DNA of 64,000 bases from Idiomarinaceae bacterium (GCA_002685255.1 NYWU01000020.1:1-64000); one strand, 5' to 3'. Shown: positions 37,850-49,015, numbered from the stretch's first letter. The notes: generated by a model from the sequence alone, not told the origin. A program made the numbers and translations.

Positions 37850-38281
37850 ATGTCCACTTTGCTTTGGATTAAAGCCTTACACGTTATTTTTATGGTGGCA
37901 TGGTTTGCCGGGATATTTTATTTGCCGCGTTTATTTGTATATCACGCGATGACCAATCAACCCGCGGTCGATGACCAATTTAAAGTGATGGAGCGAAAAC
38001 TGCTCTTTTTTGTCACGCCTTTTGCTATTTTAACGCTGGTTTTTGGTATTACCTTGATGGTGATGTATGGCAGCGCATGGGTCGCCGCATCCGGTTGGCT
38101 GCACGTTAAACTTGTACTGGTCGCGTTACTGTATGGCTATCACGGGTATTGTTTTAAATTATTGAGTGACTTTAAAAATAATCGTAATAAGCGCAGCCAT
38201 CGCTTTTATCGGGTGTTTAACGAATTCCCCGTACTATTACTATTTGCCATCGTCATTTTAGCGATCGTCAAGCCGTTCTGA
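37850..38281 (+). CDS. hemJ: Protoporphyrinogen IX oxidase HemJ
   Basis: A 143-residue inner-membrane protein with four predicted helices. The N-terminal LWIKALHVIFMVAWFAGIFYLPR contains the conserved His and Arg of HemJ (UPF0093), the oxygen-independent protoporphyrinogen oxidase of heme synthesis. Length is usual for the family. hemL, for the early step from glutamate, lies two genes downstream. GGAG precedes the start by eleven bases. Some CopD-domain proteins are similar, but the short length and motif favour HemJ. Confidence 0.9.
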   Translation: MSTLLWIKALHVIFMVAWFAGIFYLPRLFVYHAMTNQPAVDDQFKVMERKLLFFVTPFAILTLVFGITLMVMYGSAWVAASGWLHVKLVLVALLYGYHGYCFKLLSDFKNNRNKRSHRFYRVFNEFPVLLLFAIVILAIVKPF

Positions 38282-38300
38282 TTTTTTTGCAGTCAATATC

Positions 38301-38309
38301 TGGTATACT
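38301..38309 (+). promoter_or_regulatory. Extended -10 promoter for pyrB
   Basis: TGGTATACT carries the TGN extension plus a 5/6 -10 hexamer, about 42 bases before the pyrB start. A T-rich stretch is upstream but there is no good -35, as expected of extended -10 promoters. Confidence 0.5.
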
Positions 38310-38350
38310 GAGCGTCCAGTGACTTCCGCTGGCAAAGGGCTTAATAAGAT

Positions 38351-39358
38351 ATGAATTTCACCGGCTCCAACATCCTCTCGGTCAACCAATTTGATCGCGA
38401 CAGTGTCGAATACATTTTCTCCGTTGCGGATAAAATGCAACCCTACGCACGACGTCAAAAGCGTACGAAAGTGCTTGAGGGCGCTATCCTTGGTAACTTA
38501 TTTTTTGAGCCTTCAACACGTACGCGGGTCAGCTTTGGTACGGCATTCAACTTGCTCGGTGGTGAAGTACGCGAAACGACTGGTATGGAGAGCTCAGCCA
38601 TTGCTAAAGGCGAATCACTTTACGATACAGCCCGCGTATTGAGTAGCTACAGCGATGTTATCGCAATGCGACACCCTAAATCAGGTTCAGTCGCTGAATT
38701 TTCCGAGGGCAGCCGTGTTCCGGTGATTAATGGTGGCGATGGCGCCAATGAGCACCCAACCCAAGCTTTGCTCGATTTGTATACCATAGAGAAAGAACTG
38801 GCTTATCATGGCCAAACTATCGATAACATGCACATTTGTATGATCGGCGATCTCAAATATGGACGTACAGTGCACTCGCTATCAAAACTGTTAACCATGT
38901 ACAAAAATGTCCGCTTTACTTTGATATCACCACGCGAGTTATCGATGCCAACGTCAGTGCTCGACGCACTCGACAATGCAGGTCATGCGTTCCATATTAC
39001 AGAAACGATGGAAGGTATCGTCGATGCGGATATCGTTTATCAAACGCGGATCCAGCAAGAGCGATTCGCGTCGCCACAAGATGCGGATCAGTATCGTGGT
39101 CGCTTTCGGTTAAACCAAGATATTTACACTAAGCACTACAAGCCTAATACCGTCATCATGCACCCGTTACCGCGTGATTCACGCTCGGAAGCAAACGAAT
39201 TAGATAATGATCTGAACCAAAATCCGAATTTAGCGATATTCAGACAAGCCGACAATGGTGTCCTAATTCGGATGGCACTGTTCGCACTCACGTTGGGTGT
39301 TGTCGATCAGGTCGATCAATATGAGTGTCCGGTAAATTGGTACAGCGATAAGCGTTAA
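38351..39358 (+). CDS. pyrB: Aspartate carbamoyltransferase, catalytic chain
   Basis: A 335-residue enzyme that condenses carbamoyl phosphate and aspartate, the committed step of pyrimidine synthesis. The carbamoyl-phosphate loop is [15 protein letters not shown]; aspartate-side marks are [17 protein letters not shown] and [11 protein letters not shown]. It has a C-terminal tail of about 20 residues past the usual end ([15 protein letters not shown]). No regulatory pyrI follows; hemL is next, 29 bases on. The enzyme may therefore be a trimer without the E. coli-type allosteric chain, unless pyrI lies elsewhere. Confidence 0.96.
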   Translation: MNFTGSNILSVNQFDRDSVEYIFSVADKMQPYARRQKRTKVLEGAILGNLFFEPSTRTRVSFGTAFNLLGGEVRETTGMESSAIAKGESLYDTARVLSSYSDVIAMRHPKSGSVAEFSEGSRVPVINGGDGANEHPTQALLDLYTIEKELAYHGQTIDNMHICMIGDLKYGRTVHSLSKLLTMYKNVRFTLISPRELSMPTSVLDALDNAGHAFHITETMEGIVDADIVYQTRIQQERFASPQDADQYRGRFRLNQDIYTKHYKPNTVIMHPLPRDSRSEANELDNDLNQNPNLAIFRQADNGVLIRMALFALTLGVVDQVDQYECPVNWYSDKR

Positions 39359-39387
39359 ATCTGTCAAACAAGTTTAAGGAACTGTTC

Positions 39388-40674
39388 ATGAGTCGTTCAG
39401 AACAATTATTTACGCAAGCACAAATCAGTATCCCAGGTGGCGTTAACTCGCCTGTGCGAGCATTTAACGGTGTGGGCGGCAGCCCTATTTTTATTGAACG
39501 CGCCGATGGTGCATATATGTTTGACGCCGATGGTCAGCGCTATATTGATTACGTGGGGTCTTGGGGTCCGATGATCCTAGGCCATAATAATCAAGTCGTA
39601 TTAGACGCCACCATCACGGCAGCGCAACGTGGTTTAAGCTTCGGAACACCGACTGAAGTAGAAATCACCATGGCGGAGAAGATCCGCGAGCTAGTACCCT
39701 CCATCGAGAAAGTACGCATGGTGAACTCTGGCACCGAGGCAACCATGACAGCGATTCGTTTGGCGCGCGGTTATACGGGTCGCGATAAAATCCTCAAGTT
39801 TGAAGGTAACTACCACGGCCACGCCGATGCACTCCTTGTGAAAGCGGGCTCAGGTGCGCTGACACTAGGCGTCCCAAATTCACCGGGCATCCCAGAGGAT
39901 TTCGCAAAGCACACGCTCACGGTAGAGTACAATAATATTGACTCGGTTAAGGATATTTTTGCTCAATATGGCGACCAAATCGCTTGTATTATTGTTGAGC
40001 CTGTCGCCGGTAATATGAACTGTATTCCACCAGTGCCTGGCTTTTTAGAGGGCTTACGCGATATTTGTGACGAGTACAGCTCGGTACTTATTTTTGATGA
40101 GGTTATGAGTGGCTTCCGCGCAGCCCCAGGTGGCGCACAAGAGCGTTACAACGTAACGCCCGATCTAACTACCTTAGGTAAAGTCATTGGTGGTGGCATG
40201 CCTGTCGGTGCTTTCGGTGGTAAAAAAGAAGTTATGGACCACATCGCGCCAACGGGGCCGGTCTATCAGGCAGGTACGTTGTCAGGCAATCCAGTTGCCA
40301 TGTCAGCAGGTCTGGCCGCGCTCTCGCAATTGAGTCAGGAAGGACTTTACGAGCAATTGTACGCGCGTGTTGACCAATTACTCGATGGCATGCAACAACT
40401 CGCAGACGAAGCGGGTATCCCGTTTACCACTAACCGCGCGGGTTCGATGTTTGGTTTCTTCTTCACTAAAGAGAAACAAGTCACTTCGTATAAGCAGGCG
40501 ACTGAATGCAATATGGCCCACTTTAAAGCGTTTTATCACAGCATGCTTAAGCAAGGTGTGTACCTCGCTCCGTCAGCTTTTGAGGGTGGCTTTATGTCTG
40601 CCGCTCATTCTGAGCAGGATATTGAAGACACGTTGGCAGCCGCTAAGATCGCATTCAGCGAACTCCCAGCTTAA
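39388..40674 (+). CDS. hemL: Glutamate-1-semialdehyde 2,1-aminomutase
   Basis: A 428-residue PLP enzyme that makes 5-aminolevulinate in the C5 heme pathway. [18 protein letters not shown] is the typical start. The PLP site is shown by [27 protein letters not shown] and the catalytic Lys in [18 protein letters not shown]. Length is usual. AAGGAACTG precedes ATG. Its stop shares the palindrome TTAA with the stop of mrcB on the other strand. Confidence 0.98.
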   Translation: MSRSEQLFTQAQISIPGGVNSPVRAFNGVGGSPIFIERADGAYMFDADGQRYIDYVGSWGPMILGHNNQVVLDATITAAQRGLSFGTPTEVEITMAEKIRELVPSIEKVRMVNSGTEATMTAIRLARGYTGRDKILKFEGNYHGHADALLVKAGSGALTLGVPNSPGIPEDFAKHTLTVEYNNIDSVKDIFAQYGDQIACIIVEPVAGNMNCIPPVPGFLEGLRDICDEYSSVLIFDEVMSGFRAAPGGAQERYNVTPDLTTLGKVIGGGMPVGAFGGKKEVMDHIAPTGPVYQAGTLSGNPVAMSAGLAALSQLSQEGLYEQLYARVDQLLDGMQQLADEAGIPFTTNRAGSMFGFFFTKEKQVTSYKQATECNMAHFKAFYHSMLKQGVYLAPSAFEGGFMSAAHSEQDIEDTLAAAKIAFSELPA

Positions 40675-42938
40675 CCACCAAATAGACGCTCGAGCCAGCT
40701 TTTCTCTTCTACTTGAGCGTCACAATTCATATTGTTGGTAAGCGGTGTCGGCGGTGCTGGTAAAATCACCGCTTGCTGGCAACTATCCGGAATTCGAGTC
40801 CCTTGTTCCTTATGGAAACTCTGAAACGTGAGTCCTTCAACGGGTATCAACGATAACGGCTCTGGTTTCACCTGCTGATAGAAGCGTGACACCATTGGTA
40901 ATGCGCCTGAACTGCCGCTTAGCCATGTCGTTTGATTATCGTCAGTGCCAAGCCAAGCGGTCACCACATAGCGTCCATCTATCGATACAAACCAGCTGTC
41001 TTTGTAATCATTGGTTGTACCAGTTTTGCCGGCCATCGGTGTACCTGGAAACGCTTCACCTAAGGCATGTGCAGTGCCCTTACTCACCACTCCGGCCATC
41101 GCATAACGGGTCAGATAAGCAACCTTAGCACTCAAAACGCGCTTTTTAACTTGCTGAGGGTTATCATAAACAGGGAGTCCATCATGTGTAGTAATGGCGT
41201 TGATGGTTTTCAATGGCTGAAATACACCATCGTTTGCAATACTTGAGAAAACGCGTGAAACCGCGAGCGGTGACATTTCAACTGCGCCCAATGTAAGCGA
41301 GGGATAGTCTCGGATCGGTGTCACCACCCCCATCTTTCTGAGCTGCGTGATCAGCGTTTCAATGCCCACTTGCAAGCCAATACGAACTGCGGGCAAGTTA
41401 CGTGAATAGACTAATGCATCGTAGATCGTCATGTCGCCCCAAAACTCACTATCGTAGTTTTGTGGCTTCCATGGCTTGCCTCGTTCATCGCTCAGTGTAA
41501 CGGCTTCATCTACCACATGACTGTTAAGACCCATGGATTCAGATTCGCTCATCGCAGTCGCGTAAATAATCGGTTTGATCAATGAGCCTATGGGTCGTAG
41601 GGCCTTAATCGCGCGATTAAAGCCCACTTGATTAGCATTGCGTCCTCCGACTAAAGCCACTAACGTGCCGTTGCGGTAATCGCTAACGACAAACGCGCCC
41701 TCTAAATCCTTAATATCCCTTCCAGGAACGCCATCCGCCATCACTCGTTCGGCCTGATGCTGAGCTTCAATATCCAATGCAGTAAAAATTTTCAGTCCGT
41801 TTTCCTGCCAATTAGGTGGTAATTTGATTCGACTGAGCTCTTCTTTTACGCGTTCGAGGTAATGCGGAAAGCTATCTTCTACTAATCGACGTGAAGCGCG
41901 AACTTTGATATCTGTCTCAATCGCAGCGATAAAGTCAGACTTAGACAACAAATTGTTTTCGTACATTAATCTTAGTACTAAATCTCGGCGCTCTCGTACG
42001 CGCTCCGGGTACCGCCGCGGATCATAATAGGATGGTCCTTTAACCATCGCTATCAGCATCGCGACCTGATCAGCTGTGAGCTCCTGTACTTGACGGCCAA
42101 AATAGTACTGGCTAGCAAGGCCAACACCGTGGATTGCATGGCGTCCGTCTTGTCCAAAGTACACTTCATTGAAGTAGGTTTCTAAAATTGTATTTTTATC
42201 AAAGCGATAATCTATCACTAATGACATCATCGCTTCGTGAAATTTACGCCATAATGTTTGGTCGCGCGTAAGATAAAGGTTCTTAACAAGCTGTTGGGTC
42301 AGCGTGCTACCGCCCTGCACTGTCCGTCCTGCACGGATGTTCGCAACCAATGCACGCAATACCGAGAGCGGCGATACGCCTGAGTGATGGTAAAAGTTTT
42401 TGTCCTCTACCAACAGCAATGTCTCAGTCATCAAGCTGGGAATCATCTCTAAACCCACCAACAAGCGATCTTCATTGCTAAGCGAGTTAATTCGCCCAAT
42501 TAACTGAGGCTCGAGTTGAATACTGTCGAGTTGGCGCCCATCGGGCCAACTCACGATTGTTGCAATTTTTTCACGGTGAAAATTCAGTTCAACGCGTTGT
42601 GACATTTTCGGGCCGTCTGCAAAGTCAAAAGGTCGCCGATGCACCATAAGCCTGTCACCTGAGACCGAGAAATAACCCGTTGCCTCGGTTGAGCCGCTGC
42701 GCTGGTAGCTTAAGCGTTCAAGTACATCAATCACTTGCCGCTGACTCATCGAGTCGCCCACACGAAGTGTTTTCTCCGCCGCATACACAAGCGCCGGTGC
42801 TTGATAGCGCTGATTAGCAAATACTCGTGTGAGCGTGGCATCCAGATAGATCAAGTAGAAGGTCGCAATAACGACCACAATTAGCCCCAGCTTTAGGCCG
42901 GTTTTAATAATGTAGTTTAACCAAGGTTTACTTGTCAT
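40671..42938 (-). CDS. mrcB: Penicillin-binding protein 1B (bifunctional transglycosylase/transpeptidase)
   Basis: A 755-residue bitopic inner-membrane enzyme that polymerises and crosslinks peptidoglycan. TM is at about residues 12-32, followed by a UB2H-like domain (about 55-140). The GT51 domain shows [11 protein letters not shown] (catalytic Glu), [14 protein letters not shown] and [11 protein letters not shown]. The transpeptidase shows SLIKP (SxxK), SRNLP (SxN) and GKTGTTND (KTG). Length is slightly below E. coli PBP1b. It overlaps hrpB by 11 bases, the same neighbour pair as in E. coli. No terminator separates it from hemL. Confidence 0.96.
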   Translation of the reverse strand: MTSKPWLNYIIKTGLKLGLIVVVIATFYLIYLDATLTRVFANQRYQAPALVYAAEKTLRVGDSMSQRQVIDVLERLSYQRSGSTEATGYFSVSGDRLMVHRRPFDFADGPKMSQRVELNFHREKIATIVSWPDGRQLDSIQLEPQLIGRINSLSNEDRLLVGLEMIPSLMTETLLLVEDKNFYHHSGVSPLSVLRALVANIRAGRTVQGGSTLTQQLVKNLYLTRDQTLWRKFHEAMMSLVIDYRFDKNTILETYFNEVYFGQDGRHAIHGVGLASQYYFGRQVQELTADQVAMLIAMVKGPSYYDPRRYPERVRERRDLVLRLMYENNLLSKSDFIAAIETDIKVRASRRLVEDSFPHYLERVKEELSRIKLPPNWQENGLKIFTALDIEAQHQAERVMADGVPGRDIKDLEGAFVVSDYRNGTLVALVGGRNANQVGFNRAIKALRPIGSLIKPIIYATAMSESESMGLNSHVVDEAVTLSDERGKPWKPQNYDSEFWGDMTIYDALVYSRNLPAVRIGLQVGIETLITQLRKMGVVTPIRDYPSLTLGAVEMSPLAVSRVFSSIANDGVFQPLKTINAITTHDGLPVYDNPQQVKKRVLSAKVAYLTRYAMAGVVSKGTAHALGEAFPGTPMAGKTGTTNDYKDSWFVSIDGRYVVTAWLGTDDNQTTWLSGSSGALPMVSRFYQQVKPEPLSLIPVEGLTFQSFHKEQGTRIPDSCQQAVILPAPPTPLTNNMNCDAQVEEKSWLERLFGG

Positions 42939-45426
42939 TCAGTTGTCGCTTAGTTTTAACAGTCGCAATCGCTTGCGTCGGATCATCAGGCCATGGATGC
43001 TTGGGATACCGTCCGCGCATCTCCTTTTTAACCTCCTGATAGCCAGAGCGCCAAAACGAGGCTAAATCATGTGTTCGTTGCAGTAAACGACCGGCCGGTG
43101 AGAGCAAATCTAAGGCAATCGCGACTTGTCCATTGAGCACGGTAGGTGATGCAACTTCCCCAAAAGCTTCTTGCAATTTTATTGCAACCTTAGGCGAACG
43201 CTCAGCTTCGGTACCACTTGGATAATCAATGACTACGCGTCGACCACTCGGAGCCAACCAGTGCGTTGGGCACTCTGTGTGCAATAATTGCTGTCCATCG
43301 TAAGTCAAGGTATTGAGTAACGCCTCATTCGGTTGCCATATCCTTAATTGTCTTAAGCTCTTCATGCCATGCCAATACGGCAATGCCCAATCGGATAAGT
43401 GCTCAAGCAGCTCAGCTTCGTGTGGGACGATATTGAACAGTTCAGGTCGTGCGCGATATAAAAATTGTAGTCTGGCTAATAATCCATCGGTGGTCGCGTT
43501 CCAGCCTACGGCCTTAAGACCTTCAGCCCGCAACCAATGAGTCAACGCATCAGTTAGCGCCTCATTTGTTAACTCGGCGGGTTCTTGGTGGCTATCAAAA
43601 ATCAGGGCTCCACACACCTGTTCACTGACTTTAATGAGCCGCTCGCCATCTTTAGTCCAATTGTAAGTAACTCGTTCGACCAAACGAACCGCCGGATGAC
43701 CAAGTAGCGAGTGTCTGTCGATAGGTAAATAACCCACCAACCGATTATGCCGTTGCTTTTCATTTAAGCTGAGTTGAGTAACAATAAAGTAGGCTGTGCT
43801 GTGTCGATTTGTGAGCGAGTGTTCTACATTGTAAATACGCGCACCGCTTATCAATTGCGCCTCATCAACGCTATCTTGACACGCAATGCGATCAGCAAAC
43901 CCAAATAATACGGCGTCTTCAATACCCTCAAACTGCGTCGGTCCTTGCGTATCGATTGCAAAAACTTGGCACCAATACGCAAAGCGTTTCCACCACATGG
44001 TTCCGTGTGACATGGTGCGCGCGTGCTGTTGAGTAGAGACGATATCATTGTTATCACTGTAACGTTTATCAGCTTGTTCATACGTCGCTAACCATTGTGC
44101 GAGCGCTCTTTGCTTCGCTTCGGTCAAATTGTTTCGTGCGTGTAAAGCAATGCACGCCAGTCTGATATCGGCCCCAAAGCCTACGACTTCCCGTCCGATC
44201 GGCGTTAATCGTTGTTCTTTCAACACCCCCATATCAGCCAGCGTTTCTTTGGCAGCCTCGACCAACGCGTCGTTCGGTGGAGTAAACCAATTGAGCTCAT
44301 CTACTTCTGTTCCCCATGCTTTAACTTGGGCAACTAAATCAGTTAACTCTTGAGTGGCTACATCGGGTGGGCTAAACGCTGCTAGACGTTGCTGAGTATC
44401 TCGACTCCATAATCGGTAGGCTCTGCCTGGCTGCTGCCGCGCAGCACGACCAGCTCGCTGCTCGCTATTGGATTTGGCGATCATGGCCGTCGTGAGAATA
44501 CTATCTCGATATTGAGGCTGATACACTGACTGTCGCTCTCGTCCCGTATCAACCACAGTATCAATGCCATCAATCGTGAGTGACGTCTCAGCAATATTGG
44601 TAGTTAGAACAACGCGTTTGCTTGCGCCCGAACGAATAACCCGCTGTTGCAAATCGGCGGCTAGACTACCATGCAAAATAGACACATCCTCACCTATTAG
44701 TATTTCCTGTATACGCTGCTCAACATACTTGATCTCACGCATTCCGGGCAAGAACACTAACACTCCTTTACGTGCTTGATGAAAAGCTTCCGCAATGACA
44801 GACACGCTCTCTTCCAGCCAACGCTCAATACGAGAGGGAGGACGATATTGAATATCGAGTTCGAAGCGCTTTACGTCAACCGTTAGCAACTCAAAATACT
44901 CAGCTGTGGTATCACTCAACCAGCGTTTCAGCGCTTCTCCCGGCAGTGTCGCCGACATTAACAGTAGATTAAGCTCGGGGCGTAATGGCAGCAAATCTAA
45001 TACTAAGGCGAGACTTAAGTCACTTTGAATATTGCGCTCATGAAACTCATCGAAGATCACTGTGCAGACATTCTTAAGCTCTGGGTCCTGCTGTAGCCAA
45101 CGTGTAAATACACCCTCGGTAATAACCATTAGACGTGTTTCGCGGCTCCGTTTAGAGTCGCCGCGAATACTATAGCCTACCGATTTACCAACGGGTTCAT
45201 TGAGTTGTTGCGCCAAAAAATGTGCTATCGACAAGGCCGCTACTCGTCGCGGCTGTAGAAGAACAATGAGCCCTTCATCATTCCCATGAAGTGAATTAGA
45301 AGCCAATAAATGTAAGGGTAAAGCCGTCGATTTCCCCGCTCCCGGTGGCGCTTCTATAACAACTCGAGCGCCTGGACAGCGCTCGAGTAAAGGTTGCTTA
45401 ATTGCATCAATCGGTAGGTTTAACAC
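42928..45426 (-). CDS. hrpB: ATP-dependent helicase HrpB
   Basis: An 832-residue DEAH/RHA-type helicase of unknown physiological role. Motif I is EAPPGAGKSTALPL, motif II is VIFDEFHERN (DEFH variant usual for HrpB), motif III is LMSATLPGE and motif VI is SNSEQRAGRAARQQPG. An HA2-like region and the HrpB-specific C-terminal domain follow, ending near YPKHPWPDDP, a family hallmark. The start is GTG, with AGGTGG rather far upstream. Second gene of pepB-hrpB-mrcB. Confidence 0.95.
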   Translation of the reverse strand: MLNLPIDAIKQPLLERCPGARVVIEAPPGAGKSTALPLHLLASNSLHGNDEGLIVLLQPRRVAALSIAHFLAQQLNEPVGKSVGYSIRGDSKRSRETRLMVITEGVFTRWLQQDPELKNVCTVIFDEFHERNIQSDLSLALVLDLLPLRPELNLLLMSATLPGEALKRWLSDTTAEYFELLTVDVKRFELDIQYRPPSRIERWLEESVSVIAEAFHQARKGVLVFLPGMREIKYVEQRIQEILIGEDVSILHGSLAADLQQRVIRSGASKRVVLTTNIAETSLTIDGIDTVVDTGRERQSVYQPQYRDSILTTAMIAKSNSEQRAGRAARQQPGRAYRLWSRDTQQRLAAFSPPDVATQELTDLVAQVKAWGTEVDELNWFTPPNDALVEAAKETLADMGVLKEQRLTPIGREVVGFGADIRLACIALHARNNLTEAKQRALAQWLATYEQADKRYSDNNDIVSTQQHARTMSHGTMWWKRFAYWCQVFAIDTQGPTQFEGIEDAVLFGFADRIACQDSVDEAQLISGARIYNVEHSLTNRHSTAYFIVTQLSLNEKQRHNRLVGYLPIDRHSLLGHPAVRLVERVTYNWTKDGERLIKVSEQVCGALIFDSHQEPAELTNEALTDALTHWLRAEGLKAVGWNATTDGLLARLQFLYRARPELFNIVPHEAELLEHLSDWALPYWHGMKSLRQLRIWQPNEALLNTLTYDGQQLLHTECPTHWLAPSGRRVVIDYPSGTEAERSPKVAIKLQEAFGEVASPTVLNGQVAIALDLLSPAGRLLQRTHDLASFWRSGYQEVKKEMRGRYPKHPWPDDPTQAIATVKTKRQLNDK

Positions 45427-45446
45427 GACGTCTTATTTACCACCTA

Positions 45447-46745
45447 TTAATCAGCTAATAGCGTAGCAGCAATCGTGCGCGCGCCCATCGCTGTCGCACC
45501 CGCAGCCCACATGGGGGTTGACGACTTCTGATATGCGCCAGCCAAGTCGAAGTGCAACCAACCGTGTCCATCATTCGGTGCGAAACGCAGTAAGAAGCCT
45601 GCCGCATTACTCGCACCACCTGCACCGCCACCTTTTTGCGGACGACTATTAGCACAGTCGGCAAAAGGCGAAGGCGTATTTTCCATGTGCCATGTTGCTA
45701 AAGGCAAACGCCATAATAGCTCGTTCTCTTGAGCTGCGCAGTTCAGCGCGCGAGCCGCTGCCTGTTCATCAATACTAAACACCGCATTAAACTCATTGCC
45801 CACCGCCATTTGCGCGGCACCAGTCAACGTCGCGGCATCTATTACCTGTTTAGCACCTGCTTCACCTGCGGCCATCAAGCCATCGGCAAGCACGAGTCGT
45901 CCCTCCGCATCGGTATTCACAACTTCGACACGAAGACCATTTTTATAAGTAATGATATCGCCCAGCTTGTAAGCTTTGCCACTGATCATATTTTCTGCGC
46001 AACAGAGGAACAATTTAACGCGTTTGTTGAGGCCACGACGAATGGCCGTTGAAAGCGCACCGGCTAACGTTGCAGCGCCCCCCATATCGCACTTCATGCT
46101 CAACATACCTTCACTCGGCTTGATACTATAGCCGCCCGAGTCATACGTAATGCCTTTGCCCACGAGCGCATAATCTACAGGTGCGTTTTCGTCGCCGGTC
46201 GGGTTGTAATCGATGACAGCCAGCACGGGCGCATGTTGACTCGCACGACCGACCGTATAAATGCCCATCCAACCTTCATTTTTCAGCTCATCGCCGACAA
46301 TAAAACGCGCGCTGACATGTTCAGGCGCGACACTTTTTAAGTGTTCACTAACACGCTCGGCTAAGCTCAACGGATAGATTTCTTCTGCCGACAAGTTCAC
46401 CAACTCGCGGGTAAATTGATTGGCCGCTCGCATATCATCAAGCTGACTAGCGACACCTTGGTCGGTTTCGTTCCAAGCCACCGCATTGTCTGACATGGTT
46501 GAGTTGAAACCTTGATAGAATGCCCACTGACTCTCGATATCCCAACCGGCGCCAGCTAATTCAACCGAAGCGTAGCCTTGGCTATCGAGGTGACGACCCG
46601 CTTTTTGAATTTTTCGTAAGTTTTCAACGCTGTCAGAACCAATATGAATGTTGACACCTTGGTCGGAGTGACTCACTAAAACCGACTGCTTTAGAAACGC
46701 CGCGGGTTTATCTAAAGTTAGAAAAACATTGACTGAACTAGACAT
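45447..46745 (-). CDS. pepB: Peptidase B-like M17 aminopeptidase
   Basis: A 432-residue leucyl aminopeptidase family enzyme that trims Cys-Gly and other peptides. The active site lies in the conserved VGKGITYDSGGYSIKP (metal Lys and Asp), MKCDMGGAATLAG and VNTDAEGRLVLADG (M17 signature). It resembles PepB more than PepA in length and N-terminus. I start at ATG 46745, nine bases after GGGAG; the track's earlier ATG touches that ribosome site. First gene of the pepB-hrpB-mrcB unit, divergent from sfsA. Confidence 0.92.
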   Translation of the reverse strand: MSSSVNVFLTLDKPAAFLKQSVLVSHSDQGVNIHIGSDSVENLRKIQKAGRHLDSQGYASVELAGAGWDIESQWAFYQGFNSTMSDNAVAWNETDQGVASQLDDMRAANQFTRELVNLSAEEIYPLSLAERVSEHLKSVAPEHVSARFIVGDELKNEGWMGIYTVGRASQHAPVLAVIDYNPTGDENAPVDYALVGKGITYDSGGYSIKPSEGMLSMKCDMGGAATLAGALSTAIRRGLNKRVKLFLCCAENMISGKAYKLGDIITYKNGLRVEVVNTDAEGRLVLADGLMAAGEAGAKQVIDAATLTGAAQMAVGNEFNAVFSIDEQAAARALNCAAQENELLWRLPLATWHMENTPSPFADCANSRPQKGGGAGGASNAAGFLLRFAPNDGHGWLHFDLAGAYQKSSTPMWAAGATAMGARTIAATLLAD

Positions 46746-46801
46746 CAGAATCATCTCCCATTAATTTGTCGATGTTTTACTTTAGGGTTATGAGGACGGT
46801 C

Positions 46802-47521
46802 ATGCAATTTAATACGCCACTTGAAGTGGGCATCTTACGCCAACGATATAAGCGATTTTTAGCGGATATCGAATTTACTACACAACCCCAAAGTATCGAA
46901 ACAGTTCATTGCCCCAATACCGGCGCCATGACAGGCTGCGCGGAACCAGGCTACAAAGTATGGTGTAGTGTATCAGATAATCCCAAGCGCAAATATGCAA
47001 AGACTTGGGAGTTGGCGCAAAACTTTTCCGGTGACTGGATTGTCATCAATACTCAACGCGCAAATCAGGTCGCCGGTGAGGCTTTAAAGCGGGGTCTTGT
47101 CACCGAGCTTGCTGACTTCAATGAGTGGCTTGCCGAACAACGTTATGGCGAGCAAAACAGTCGTATCGATTGGCTCGGTACATCTGCTGACGGCAACCGA
47201 TGTTACGTCGAAGTCAAAAGTGTCACCCTGGTGGAGCAACAATGTGGTTATTTCCCCGACACGGTGAGCGCTCGAGCAATAAAGCACGTGCAAGAACTCG
47301 AACACATGTGCGAACAGGGTCATCGCGCTGTCATGTTATACGTGTGTATGCACTCAGGCGCTGATCAGATAAAACCTGCCGCCCATATCGATCCAAACTA
47401 TGCAAACGCCTGTATTAATGCAGCGCAAAAAGGCGTCGAGTTTTATGCATTGAACACCGATATCAATGAGCAAGGTATACGAGCTAACGGTGTATTACCT
47501 GTCATGCTGAGTAACGAATAA
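46802..47521 (+). CDS. sfsA: SfsA family protein (sugar fermentation stimulation protein homologue)
   Basis: A 239-residue protein with an N-terminal OB-like part and a C-terminal PD-(D/E)xK nuclease-like domain (YVEVKSVTLV, with ExK). The exact function is unknown; E. coli SfsA binds DNA non-specifically. VHCPNTGAMTGCAEPG is diagnostic. I start at ATG 46802 with GAGGA in front; the track's start 12 codons earlier is unsupported. It precedes dksA as in E. coli. Confidence 0.95.
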   Translation: MQFNTPLEVGILRQRYKRFLADIEFTTQPQSIETVHCPNTGAMTGCAEPGYKVWCSVSDNPKRKYAKTWELAQNFSGDWIVINTQRANQVAGEALKRGLVTELADFNEWLAEQRYGEQNSRIDWLGTSADGNRCYVEVKSVTLVEQQCGYFPDTVSARAIKHVQELEHMCEQGHRAVMLYVCMHSGADQIKPAAHIDPNYANACINAAQKGVEFYALNTDINEQGIRANGVLPVMLSNE

Positions 47522-47559
47522 TACAGGCTGTATGAGTACTCAAAAAGTACGAAAAGGCG

Positions 47560-47588
47560 TTGCCTTAGGGTGGCCTTTCTGCTATATG
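47560..47588 (+). promoter_or_regulatory. Candidate promoter for dksA
   Basis: TTGCCT (47560-47565), a 17-base spacer and TATATG (47583-47588) lie 60 bases before the dksA start. The hexamers are 4/6 each. A weak AAGGC/GCCTT hairpin overlaps the -35. Confidence 0.38.
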
Positions 47589-47647
47589 TAGCGTCCTTTT
47601 TTTCAGCTTGTTTAATTTAAGAGCAGCGAATTAACTGTAGGAGAACC

Positions 47648-48100
47648 ATGATGCCAGAGGGCAAGAAGAAAACGCATGGCATCCTGGCGCTTGCCGGGCT
47701 AGAGCCGTACCAAGAGAAGCCGGGCGAAGAATACATGAATGATGAGCAGTTAGCTCACTTTCGCAAAATTCTAGAAGAATGGCGCCGCCAATTACGTCAG
47801 GAAGTGGACCGTACGGTTCACCACATGAAAGATGAAGCTGCAAACTTCCCGGATCCGGTTGATAGAGCCGCGCAAGAGGAAGAGTTCAGTATTGAGTTGC
47901 GTACGCGCGACCGTGAACGCAAGCTCATCAAAAAGATTGAGAAGACTCTGCAAAAAATCGAGGAAGATGACTTCGGATTTTGTGATTCATGCGGTATCGA
48001 GATCGGTATCCGTCGCTTAGAAGCACGTCCAACAGCCGACCTTTGTGTCGACTGCAAAACACTTGCAGAGATTAAAGAAAAACAGATGACCGGTGCGTAA
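47648..48100 (+). CDS. dksA: RNA polymerase-binding transcription factor DksA
   Basis: A 150-residue protein that binds the RNA polymerase secondary channel and, with ppGpp, controls stable RNA and amino-acid promoters. The coiled-coil tip carries [12 protein letters not shown] with the key Asp and Ala. A zinc site is formed by CDSC and CVDC. Sequence is very close to E. coli (151). ATG at 47648 or 47651 cannot be told apart by eye. Its stop overlaps the gluQ start by eight bases. Confidence 0.98.
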   Translation: MMPEGKKKTHGILALAGLEPYQEKPGEEYMNDEQLAHFRKILEEWRRQLRQEVDRTVHHMKDEAANFPDPVDRAAQEEEFSIELRTRDRERKLIKKIEKTLQKIEEDDFGFCDSCGIEIGIRRLEARPTADLCVDCKTLAEIKEKQMTGA

Positions 48101-48968
48101 GCCGATTCAGCTGCAGTCGTCTAATAGCTATCGGGGTCGGTTCGCACCGACCCCATCGGGCCCCTTACACTTTGGCTCACTCGTTGCAGCACTGGGCAGT
48201 TTCTTAGATGCGCGTGCCCACCACGGCCAATGGCTGGTGCGCATCGAAGATGTCGACAAAACCCGCGCTGTCCCGAACGCCGACACTCAGATACTTAAAC
48301 AACTGGATGCCCATGGCCTACACTGGGACGAGACAGTTATTTACCAAAGTCAGCGGGACGAAATCTATACGCGTGTACTTGATACGCTCGTAGCGCATAC
48401 GTATGCCTGCGATTGTAGCCGCAAACAAATACGTACCCAGGGTGCGTATTACAATGGGCATTGCCGAACACGGCAACCACGCCCAACGCCTTATGCGATC
48501 CGCTTCAAGAATGACAACGCGAAAACTCACTTATTTGACCGGCGTCACCAACACGTCCAAGCGGAAGTTGAGTTTGCCCGAGAAGATTTTATTCTGCGCC
48601 GTCGTGATGGTTTATTTGCTTACCAATTGGCTGTCGTTGTCGATGACCTAGAGCAAGGCATCACCGATATTGTAAGAGGTTCGGATTTATTAATCCCCAG
48701 CTTTTGGCAGGCGACTCTATGGCAAACGCTCGGAGGAACGACGCCACGCTGGCTTCACCTACCTTTAGTTACTGATAGCCATGGACGAAAACTGAGTAAA
48801 CAAAACCATGCGCCAGCGGTTGATGAGGCGCACGCAGTAGATAACCTCATCGCCGCAGCCAAGGTGCTGTCGCTCTCTCTAGGAGAAGCCAAAGATTATG
48901 ATAATGTCGAATCAGTTTTGAAAGCCGCCACTCAACAATGGCAATCACAGTGGCAAATGATCGTATAA
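48093..48968 (+). CDS. gluQ: Glutamyl-Q tRNA(Asp) synthetase
   Basis: A 291-residue GluRS-like enzyme without an anticodon-binding domain that attaches glutamate to queuosine in tRNA(Asp). [18 protein letters not shown] is the HIGH-type segment; [11 protein letters not shown] is the KMSKS equivalent. Four Cys/His zinc ligands are suggested by YACDCSRK and YNGHCRTRQ. The GTG start lies inside the end of dksA, the coupling known for dksA-gluQ. Confidence 0.95.
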   Translation: MRKPIQLQSSNSYRGRFAPTPSGPLHFGSLVAALGSFLDARAHHGQWLVRIEDVDKTRAVPNADTQILKQLDAHGLHWDETVIYQSQRDEIYTRVLDTLVAHTYACDCSRKQIRTQGAYYNGHCRTRQPRPTPYAIRFKNDNAKTHLFDRRHQHVQAEVEFAREDFILRRRDGLFAYQLAVVVDDLEQGITDIVRGSDLLIPSFWQATLWQTLGGTTPRWLHLPLVTDSHGRKLSKQNHAPAVDEAHAVDNLIAAAKVLSLSLGEAKDYDNVESVLKAATQQWQSQWQMIV

Positions 48969-49015
48969 TAAAGGTACAATACGCGCGCAATTATCTGAGC
49001 GTGCAGACGTAAAGC

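Noticed and set aside
47553-47578. Terminator after sfsA (AAGGC-GTT-GCCTT, or AAAGGC...GCCTTT)
   Set aside because: The stems are only 5-6 bp with no proper T run, and the element overlaps the likely dksA -35; not strong enough to call.
48964-48980. TATAAT and TACAAT before pcnB as a promoter
   Set aside because: Good -10 hexamers, but no acceptable -35 or TG extension at the right spacing, and gluQ reads directly into this region.
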